A stretch of 64,000 nt of DNA from positions 82,458 to 146,457 of the forward strand of contig CAJOIE010000010.1 in NCBI GenBank assembly GCA_905234605.1, written 5' to 3'. A program made the translations under genes and the position numbers. The DNA is from an uncultured Bacteroidaceae bacterium (GTDB lineage: Bacteria > Bacteroidota > Bacteroidia > Bacteroidales > Bacteroidaceae). The notes under the pieces were generated by a model. That model made no database searches. It was not told the DNA's origin and worked only from the letters and a program-made list of their open reading frames with translations. Below, in pieces: positions 34,012-40,172 of this stretch; the stretch's first letter is position 1; each line of letters begins with the position of its first letter.

Positions 34012-34697
34012 GCCAGCAGGGCAACAGCGAGTCGCATTTCTGGCCGAGCTACTCCGACCTGATGACCAGCATGTTCTTCATCATGCTCGTCATGTTCGTG
34101 CTCACGATGGTGTCGCTGCGCTTCTCGTTGCTCGAGGCCGAGAAACTGCGCAGGGCCTCGGAGGAGCAGTTGGAGAAGATACGTGAGATACAAGAAGCCG
34201 TCCGACAGCTGCCGCAGCAGTATTTCGAGGAGGATACGGCCAACAAGCGGTGGATGATACGCAGCGAGTATGCCCCGCATTTCAACATCATGAGCTCCGA
34301 CATTACCCTGTGCAACGACACCGTGAGCCTGCTCCGTGTGGGGTCGTCGCTGATGGATGTGGTGGACCGTCTCAATGCCATGAAGGCCGACCCCAAATAC
34401 AGCAACATGCACATCAGCTACCTCGTGGTCATTGAGGGGATGGCATCTAACGACAGCTACGTGGACAACGATGCCCTGAGCTACCGGCGTGCCCTGTCGC
34501 TCTACTACCTGTGGCGGCGCAACGGCATCTCGTTTGAGCAGTCGCAGTGCGAGGTGCAGGTGGCGGGCAGCGGCACGCGCGGCATAGGACGCTACAACGC
34601 CGGAGGCCGCCACCCGGAGCAGGAGGTGCTCAACCAGCGCATCATCATACAGATAGTGCCTAAGATAGGCAACATACCTAAGATAGGCGACATATAG
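34008..34697 (+). CDS. MotB/ZorB-like protein with OmpA-type peptidoglycan-binding domain
   Basis: A 229-residue protein. The N-terminus FWPSYSDLMTSMFFIMLVMF carries an Asp (D17) at the start of the single membrane helix, the position of the ion-binding Asp of MotB, ExbD and ZorB. A coiled segment (about 38-65) leads to an OmpA-C-like domain: ISYLVVIEGMASND, then LSYRRALSLYYLWRRNG, VQVAGSGTRG and NQRIIIQIV, corresponding to the peptidoglycan-binding loop and final Arg strand. It should anchor the channel to the cell wall so that ion flow can do work. It overlaps the MotA-like gene by four bases. The last 12 residues come from an 18-bp tandem duplication (PKIGNI, PKIGDI). Confidence 0.85.
   Translation: MSQQGNSESHFWPSYSDLMTSMFFIMLVMFVLTMVSLRFSLLEAEKLRRASEEQLEKIREIQEAVRQLPQQYFEEDTANKRWMIRSEYAPHFNIMSSDITLCNDTVSLLRVGSSLMDVVDRLNAMKADPKYSNMHISYLVVIEGMASNDSYVDNDALSYRRALSLYYLWRRNGISFEQSQCEVQVAGSGTRGIGRYNAGGRHPEQEVLNQRIIIQIVPKIGNIPKIGDI
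34659..34694 (+). repeat. Two-copy 18-bp tandem repeat at the end of the MotB-like gene
   Basis: CCTAAGATAGGCAACATA is followed directly by CCTAAGATAGGCGACATA and then the stop codon. The two copies differ by one base and add six residues. Confidence 0.85.
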
Positions 34698-34713
34698 GCC
34701 TCCCGCCGCCCAA

Positions 34714-35496
34714 TCACCACTCTGTCAGGCTGGCCGAGGCCTCCACGCGACGTTCCAGGGTGTCGGGCAGGGTGGGGAAGAAGTCCATGCCCGTGATGCG
34801 CTCCACCTCGTCGACGGTTCTGACATAGAGATCCTTGCGGATGTTGTCGCCAGTGTTGAGGCATACGAAGCCTATGGCCTTGGCCTTGCCTGTGAGGCAG
34901 AGCACGACCTTGAAGAATGCCTCAGGCACGGGTATGCGGTGCGCACCGATGCTGTCGTGCTCCTGCCGCAGAAAGACGGGGCCGCCCACGATGTAGATGT
35001 CGCCATAGCGGCGTGCCCAGCGGCGGCAGTCGAGCTCGATGGCGTTCCACAAGCCGTTGTTGAGGCGTGGGTGCTGCGGGCATATATTGGTGAGCATGAA
35101 GGTTTCTGCCATGGCCGTGGAGTCCCACTTGTTGTCGCCGGCAGGGCATATATGGCCGCGCGACCAGCCGCTGCCCGCATAGTCAGCATTGGAAGCACGA
35201 GGCGCGGGCACGCTGGTGTCCTCGCTGAAGCGGACCGAGCGTGACACCTCGCCCGTGGTGTGCTCTCCCGTCAGGTGCCACGCCACCCAGTTGGGCTGCA
35301 TGCGGGTCGGGTTGTAGCTCACGGTGTAGCTCTTGCGGATGAGCATCACCTCGTCCTGGCCCGCAAGCGGGGCGGGCTGCTCCAGGGGAGCGGTGCGCGG
35401 CGTGAGGTGGCGCGAGCGCGGGCTTGTGCAGCAGGTGCATACGAGGAGCATGGCAGAGAGGCAGAGTGCCCCGACAGTGGGCTTGAGGGTGACCAT
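34714..35496 (-). CDS. Exported DNA/RNA non-specific endonuclease (NUC family) lipoprotein
   Basis: A 260-residue protein with a signal peptide and Cys-rich lipobox region (AMLLVCTCC), so it is probably anchored outside the cytoplasm. The NUC (Serratia nuclease/EndoG) fold is shown by YAGSGWSRGHICPAGDNK near residue 106, whose His is the general base, and by FMLTNICPQHPRLNNGLWN near 135, whose Asn binds magnesium. The usual DRGH is SRGH here. It cleaves DNA and RNA without sequence preference, probably for nutrient scavenging. It is convergent with the tubulin/ZorAB-type cassette, 16 bases from its end, and is probably unrelated to it. Confidence 0.88.
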   Translation of the reverse strand: MVTLKPTVGALCLSAMLLVCTCCTSPRSRHLTPRTAPLEQPAPLAGQDEVMLIRKSYTVSYNPTRMQPNWVAWHLTGEHTTGEVSRSVRFSEDTSVPAPRASNADYAGSGWSRGHICPAGDNKWDSTAMAETFMLTNICPQHPRLNNGLWNAIELDCRRWARRYGDIYIVGGPVFLRQEHDSIGAHRIPVPEAFFKVVLCLTGKAKAIGFVCLNTGDNIRKDLYVRTVDEVERITGMDFFPTLPDTLERRVEASASLTEW

Positions 35497-35957
35497 AGTT
35501 GCGTGCAGTGGCTGTTTGTCGGGTCAAAGATAGCCATAAATGCCTCAGTAGCCCTGCCTCGTGCCGTCAAAAAGCAGGTGCAGCACCCTCTCTTCGCGAT
35601 GCTCGCCAAAAGGGGCACTGTGGCATGCGTGCAGACTGCTGTCCCACAATGCTTTGCGCAAGCTGCCTGCCACCATGCAGGGTGGTTGGCACGCACACTG
35701 CCGCAGCTCATCTCTCTCCCTGCCGCCTCAAGGCCGGAGGCCTGGCATGTCAGCACTGCAGGGGCGGGCCGGCGGCCCGGTGATGTAGAATAATACACTC
35801 TTCCCTCATGCCCGCAGAGAATGACACATAGCCGACATGCGGATTTTCATGCTTCCTGTCATGGGAAGCCTCATCGTTTTGCCTATGCTAATCCGGTTCC
35901 TTGTGTGTTGCAGATAGTTTTTTCGGGCGAGCAAGTGGCTCGGTAGCCAAAAACAGC

Positions 35958-35965
35958 TACCTTTG
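35958..35965 (+). promoter_or_regulatory. Candidate -7 box for the leader/fimbrillin transcript
   Basis: TACCTTTG followed by C matches TAnnTTTG; no -33 TTTG is correctly spaced. Confidence 0.45.
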
Positions 35966-36152
35966 CAGCCAGATTAAATAGTCAGGGCAAGACCAATCAG
36001 AGAGCCCCCGTACTGAAGGGCGAGGACGCTTGATGTACTTCGACATGATGGAGATTGCCCGATGCCCCCCCACGAGAAGATGCCCCGCAGAGAGTTGCAC
36101 ATAGCCAACAGAGTAATGCCCAAATCCCTTGGCCATTACGATATTTTTGTTA

Positions 36153-36176
36153 CTCTCTCTCTCTCTCTCTCTCTCT
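36153..36176 (+). repeat. (CT)12 dinucleotide microsatellite
   Basis: Twelve uninterrupted CT units lie in the presumed 5' leader, about 200 bases ahead of the 46-codon gene. Such tracts gain and lose units by slippage. Confidence 0.95.
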
Positions 36177-36372
36177 CCTTCTAATCTTCGGTTCACCTTA
36201 ATATAGCACGACGCGCGCACATGCGTCGTCATATACGGCTTTTCTTGTATTCACACAAGAGAAGTCGGCTTGTTTTTTGTCCCCGTCGGACTACGGCGGC
36301 GGGGACAGCGAGAAGGAATAACAAATACCTAAACACTCATTTATAAATCATTCAAACAAAGTATTTAAGAAC

Positions 36373-36513
36373 ATGAAAAGAAAAGACTATCTGAAACCGA
36401 CGATGGAAGTCGTCAAGTGTGAATCCACCGTAGAACTGCTCGCGGCAAGCAGCAAGACGAGAGTGAGTGCGACAATGAATAGCACGTGGGAGGAGGAGGA
36501 CATAGACGAATGA
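36373..36513 (+). CDS. Small Bacteroidota leader-type peptide ahead of fimbrillin gene
   Basis: A 46-codon gene (MKRKDYLKPTMEVVKCES ... STWEEEDIDE). The pattern MK+K.Y..PTMEVVK followed by LLAASS matches the small proteins commonly found immediately upstream of fimbrillin-like lipoprotein genes in Bacteroides and Prevotella. It has no signal peptide of normal form, and its role is unknown. The fimbrillin-type gene starts 46 bases after its stop. The reading frame and the charged end are typical of this family, so I consider it real despite its size. Confidence 0.75.
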   Translation: MKRKDYLKPTMEVVKCESTVELLAASSKTRVSATMNSTWEEEDIDE

Positions 36514-36559
36514 CCCCGCAGTCAACCTGCGTATTGACAACAAAATACAGGAGAAGACA

Positions 36560-37993
36560 ATGAAAACAAAGAATATCTTCAAGACGTTGGCCGCTGCCAT
36601 GCTGATGCCAGTCATGCTGCTGACCACATCGTGCAGCAGCGAGGACGATTTACTCAACACCGAGAGCACCGCAAAGAAAGGCTACACCATTCCCGTCACC
36701 GTCAACGTGACCCGTCAGGGCGATGCCACCGCCACTCGCGCCACGTACAACAGCGATAGCAAGAAACTGGAGTTCAGCGAGGGTGACAAGCTATTTGTGA
36801 GCGGGTGTTATAATGATGGTGAATACAATTATGCCGGTACGCTGGATTATGACGCTGTGTCTGGAACGTTCAGCGGCACCATTACTACCGCAACTAAGTG
36901 GACAGGCACAGCCGAAGAGCTTCTCTCAGCAGATGGTGGTGCTAATGCCACACTGTTGCCTGCGGGTTACGGAGTCTATGGGTATTTATCTATTGATGAA
37001 GAAGGTACTTCTGAAGCTTTTCTGGACGTAAATCCTGGCAAAGCTTTTGCTACCTCTAAGTCTGCAGCCGTGGAGCAGTTCAGCTGGGAGTATTGTGATT
37101 CATATTCTGATGGCTTTACCCTGATGCCTTCCAATTCCGTCCTCAACTTCACCATCAACGGCTTGGAGGCCAGCTCTGATGTCGATGTGGCATTCTCATT
37201 TCCCAATTATCCTGACCCTATTGTCATTTCAGGGAATGTAAAAACCGACGGTTCGGGCACCGCTATATTTGCTATCGGCATCATATATGCCAATGACTTA
37301 AAAGACTGCACCCTGACGGTGGACGGCAATGACATCACTCTCGTCAGCGAAAGTAAGGTGGTCGAGGCCGGCATGATTTACAACATCACGAGGAGTGTGG
37401 CTCCGGCTAATCCCTTTGCCGGTGTCCGGGCCGAGGACATTGGCAAGGTGATTGGTGCCGATGGCAAAATCTACGTCGACGCTGCAGCTGCTGCCGCTGC
37501 CAACACCACCGCCGTGGCTAAGATTTGCTACGTGGGCAGCGACAACGGCGAGGATGCACCATACAACCACGGTCTGGCTCTCGCCTTGAGCGATGCGAAT
37601 GGCGGTGGCACATGCAAGTGGAAGAATGCGGCCAGCGCAGATGCAAGCCATATCAGTCAGAATAACCCCAGCAGTTTCGCCAAAGAGAGCGGCCTGCAGT
37701 ACAACGAGACTCACAACAATGACACTTATCCTGCTTTCAAGGCTGCGATAGCCAATAATGGTACAGCAGTGCCCACAGGCTGCTCCGACTGGTTCCTGGC
37801 CAGTGGCTATCAGTTGACGAAGATGGCTGGTGCTGTAGGTGGCTATGGTAATTTGGGCTTGAATTCGTCGTCAAAGTACTGGTCCAGTACGGCGTACATG
37901 AAAGTCTTCGCGTGGTACTACGACTTCAGCAATGGCTGGAAAAACAATCTTAAGCAAGATAAATACCTTGTCCGTGCCTGCATCGCATTCTGA
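36560..37993 (+). CDS. Fimbrillin-like lipoprotein with C-type-lectin-like C-terminus
   Basis: A 477-residue lipoprotein: the signal peptide ends LLTTSCSS (Cys near 25). The N-terminal 270 residues fit fimbrillin/Mfa-like surface proteins (TVNVTRQGDATATRAT, LEFSEGDKLFVSG, SVLNFTINGLE). The C-terminal part, from about residue 340, has the pattern seen in DUF1566/C-type-lectin-like ends (GCSDWFLASGYQLTKM, KYWSSTAYMKVFAWYYDF, YLVRACIAF), probably a ligand-binding fold. It may be a pilus component or surface adhesin; no pilus chaperone or usher genes are visible. It follows the 46-codon leader-type gene and a long untranslated region with a microsatellite, so expression may be variable. Confidence 0.8.
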   Translation: MKTKNIFKTLAAAMLMPVMLLTTSCSSEDDLLNTESTAKKGYTIPVTVNVTRQGDATATRATYNSDSKKLEFSEGDKLFVSGCYNDGEYNYAGTLDYDAVSGTFSGTITTATKWTGTAEELLSADGGANATLLPAGYGVYGYLSIDEEGTSEAFLDVNPGKAFATSKSAAVEQFSWEYCDSYSDGFTLMPSNSVLNFTINGLEASSDVDVAFSFPNYPDPIVISGNVKTDGSGTAIFAIGIIYANDLKDCTLTVDGNDITLVSESKVVEAGMIYNITRSVAPANPFAGVRAEDIGKVIGADGKIYVDAAAAAAANTTAVAKICYVGSDNGEDAPYNHGLALALSDANGGGTCKWKNAASADASHISQNNPSSFAKESGLQYNETHNNDTYPAFKAAIANNGTAVPTGCSDWFLASGYQLTKMAGAVGGYGNLGLNSSSKYWSSTAYMKVFAWYYDFSNGWKNNLKQDKYLVRACIAF

Positions 37994-38338
37994 TATATAG
38001 CAATGTGTTCTCTCCCCGCACTGCGCGGACAGGTCCGTAACGCTGCGGTGTGGGCGAAATCCCCTCATGGCGGTCTTGCGGCCCGCCGCGAGTGTCAAGA
38101 GAATTGCTCACAGGGGACAGCCCCCTGTGAGGCCATGAACCCAAGGGAGGGCGGCTCAGCGGTGCACCGTGGCATCGGGGGTCGCTCTCCTTCTTCTCTC
38201 CCTGCGCGGCGGTGGGCGGTGCCGCTCGCCTGGCGGCCGGCCTGCCCGCGCTGCATGCGCCAGGCTCTGTCTGGCGCATGTTTGCGGGCATTCTGGTTTT
38301 TATGCCGCCGCCGGCAGCTTTGTTTGCGTGGAGGTGCT
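37994..38338. other. GC-rich non-coding stretch with strong hairpins
   Basis: No gene is supported. Two clear hairpins: CTCACAGGGG/CCCCTGTGAG at 38107-38131 and CATGCGCCAG/CTGGCGCATG at 38254-38280 (perfect 10-bp stem, 7-base loop). Either could end the fimbrillin transcript, although neither has a T-run. Confidence 0.5.
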
Positions 38339-38346
38339 TATCTTTG
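38339..38346 (+). promoter_or_regulatory. -7 box of the pyrK-pyrD operon
   Basis: TATCTTTG followed by C matches TAnnTTTG. It ends 5 bases before the pyrK ATG, so the transcript would be almost leaderless. A TTTG at 38319-38322 is slightly closer than the usual spacing. Confidence 0.5.
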
Positions 38347-38351
38347 CGGCA

Positions 38352-39167
38352 ATGAAGAAGTATCAACGTGAACTTGTCGTGGCGGCAGCCGAGGTGCTGC
38401 GTGCCGACTATACGCTGCTGCGGCTCAAGGCGCCTGCCGGCCCGTTGCCCGAGATGTGGCCGGGGCAGTTCGTCCAGGTGCGGGCAGATGCCTCGCCCTC
38501 TACATTGCTGCGCCGCCCCATCAGCATCAATTTCGTGGACACGGCGGCAGGCGAGCTGTGGCTCCTTGTGCATGCCGTGGGCTCCGGCACCCGTGCCTTG
38601 TGCGCTTTGCGCGAGGGTGAGCGGGTGGATGTCGTGTTGCCTCTCGGCACGGGCTTTCCGCTGTGCAGCGGCGGGGAGCGTGTGTTGCTCGTGGGTGGCG
38701 GCGTGGGCTCTGCGCCCTTGTTGTATCTGGGCTCACGGCTGGCTGCCCGTGGCTGCGACGTGACGTTCCTGCTTGGCGGGCGCCGGGCTGCCGATGTGTT
38801 GCAGGCCGACTGCTGCAAGCGTTATGGGCGCGTGTGCATTACCACCGAGGACGGCAGTGCCGGCGAGCGCGGCGTCGTCACCGACCATTCGCTGTGGACT
38901 GAGGCCTCGTTTGCCACGGTCTACACCTGCGGGCCTCGCCCCATGATGCGTGCCGTGGCCGCCCGTGCCGCGGCCATGGGGGCGCGCTGCTATGTCTCCC
39001 TGGAGAACACGATGGCCTGCGGTCTCGGTGCCTGTCTGTGCTGTGTGCAGCAGACCACGGAGGGGCATGTCTGTGTGTGCACCGACGGTCCGGTGTTCGA
39101 GGCCGACGCGGAGTTCTCACTGCGCCCCCTGCCGTCTGCCACCGACTATAGCGGCACTAATCTCTGA
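38352..39167 (+). CDS. pyrK: Dihydroorotate dehydrogenase B, electron-transfer subunit
   Basis: A 271-residue iron-sulfur flavoprotein. The ferredoxin-reductase-type FAD domain shows LLRRPISINFVD (FAD-binding RxxS near 56-60) and the NAD-binding domain VLLVGGGVGSAPLLYL near 115. Cysteines near 223-245 (CGLGACLCC, then CVCTDGP) bind the 2Fe-2S cluster. With PyrD it passes electrons from dihydroorotate to NAD in pyrimidine synthesis. The ATG at 38352 agrees with the -7 box just ahead; the longer frame from 38169 runs through hairpin sequence and is not coding. pyrD follows after 17 bases. Confidence 0.95.
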   Translation: MKKYQRELVVAAAEVLRADYTLLRLKAPAGPLPEMWPGQFVQVRADASPSTLLRRPISINFVDTAAGELWLLVHAVGSGTRALCALREGERVDVVLPLGTGFPLCSGGERVLLVGGGVGSAPLLYLGSRLAARGCDVTFLLGGRRAADVLQADCCKRYGRVCITTEDGSAGERGVVTDHSLWTEASFATVYTCGPRPMMRAVAARAAAMGARCYVSLENTMACGLGACLCCVQQTTEGHVCVCTDGPVFEADAEFSLRPLPSATDYSGTNL

Positions 39168-39184
39168 CCACTGTCGATTGATAT

Positions 39185-40135
39185 ATGAATAGCAACACCA
39201 ATGCGGGTGCATCGCTGTCGCCCGACCTCACCACGCACGTGGGCTCGCTCACGTTGCGCAACCCTGTGCTCACGGCTTCCGGCACCTTTGGCTACGGATT
39301 GGAGTATGCCGACCTTGTCGACCTTTCGCGCCTTGGCGGCATCATTGTCAAGGGCACCACGCTTGAGCCGCGACAAGGCAATCCATACCCCCGCATGGCT
39401 GAGACGGCAGGCGGCATGCTCAACTGCGTGGGCTTGCAGAACAAGGGTGTCGACCATTTCTGCCGGCACATCTACCCCGAGGTGCGCCAGTTGCCCACGG
39501 CTGTGCTGGTGGGCGTCAGCGGTTCCACCATCGAGGCCTACGCCGAGTGTGCCCGCCGGATAGGTGAGCTTGCTGACGTGCCTGCTATAGAGCTGAACAT
39601 CTCGTGCCCCAACGTGAAACATGGCGGCATGGCCTTCGGTGTCACTGCCGATGGGGCTGCAGCCGTGGTGCGTGCTGTGCGCAAGGTGTACCCCAAGACG
39701 CTGATAGTCAAGCTGTCGCCCAACGTCACCAGCATTGCCGACATTGCGCGAGCCGTCGAGGCCGAGGGTGCCGATGCCGTGTCGCTCATCAACACTCTCA
39801 TGGGCATGGCCATTGATGCCGAGCGCCGTCGTCCTGTGCTCAGTATCGGCACCGGCGGGCTCTCGGGGCCTGCTGTCAAGCCGGTGGCACTGCGCATGGT
39901 GTGGCAGGTGTACGAGGCTGTGCGTGTGCCCGTTGTGGGCTTGGGTGGCATCATGACGGCCACCGATGCCGTGGAGTTCCTGCTGGCAGGAGCCACTGCC
40001 ATTGAGGTGGGTACGGCCAATTTCGTCAATCCGCGTGCTTCGCAGGAGATTGCCGACGGCATCGAGGCCTACCTCTCCCGCCACGGTTTCGCCTCAGTGA
40101 GCGAGATCGTGGGAGCGGCGCACAGCGCAGGGTGA
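39185..40135 (+). CDS. pyrD: Dihydroorotate dehydrogenase B, catalytic subunit
   Basis: A 316-residue FMN enzyme. [15 protein letters not shown] near 25-40, [11 protein letters not shown], and [14 protein letters not shown] with the catalytic Cys (about 140) identify class 1B. The FMN-phosphate region is [20 protein letters not shown] near 249-268. It oxidises dihydroorotate to orotate, the fourth step of UMP synthesis. It is co-transcribed with pyrK, its obligate partner, and is convergent with the GH78 gene, whose stop is 37 bases away. Confidence 0.96.
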   Translation: MNSNTNAGASLSPDLTTHVGSLTLRNPVLTASGTFGYGLEYADLVDLSRLGGIIVKGTTLEPRQGNPYPRMAETAGGMLNCVGLQNKGVDHFCRHIYPEVRQLPTAVLVGVSGSTIEAYAECARRIGELADVPAIELNISCPNVKHGGMAFGVTADGAAAVVRAVRKVYPKTLIVKLSPNVTSIADIARAVEAEGADAVSLINTLMGMAIDAERRRPVLSIGTGGLSGPAVKPVALRMVWQVYEAVRVPVVGLGGIMTATDAVEFLLAGATAIEVGTANFVNPRASQEIADGIEAYLSRHGFASVSEIVGAAHSAG

Positions 40136-40172
40136 GCACTGAGAAGGACAGTCGCCGGTCCATTCTGGACAA

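Larger units (their letters stand above)
35497..36372. other. Long non-coding region ahead of the leader/fimbrillin genes
   Basis: About 875 bases without a supported gene. It holds a candidate -7 box at 35958-35965, the (CT)12 repeat at 36153-36176, and a strong hairpin at about 36278-36307 (TGTCCCCG with CGGGGACA). If the -7 box is used, the leader and fimbrillin transcript would have a 5' untranslated region of about 400 bases carrying both the microsatellite and the hairpin. The part 35600-35780 is GC-rich and full of short inverted repeats. Confidence 0.5.

Noticed and set aside
25181..34697. Calling the cassette a Zorya system
   Set aside because: ZorA/ZorB-like genes are present, but zorC, zorD or zorE are absent and the tubulin-like, Hsp70-like and vWA genes are not Zorya components.
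36153..36176. CRISPR-like or satellite array
   Set aside because: It is a plain dinucleotide run without spacers; no CRISPR repeats or cas genes were seen anywhere in the window.
36278..36307. Hairpin read as a terminator
   Set aside because: The T-run lies on the 5' side of the stem on the plus strand, and on the minus strand the stem is followed by A, so it does not fit a rho-independent terminator in either direction.
36560..37993. Diversity-generating retroelement target
   Set aside because: Only the lectin-like end is suggestive; no reverse transcriptase, Avd gene or template repeat lies in the window, so it is kept as a low-interest observation only.
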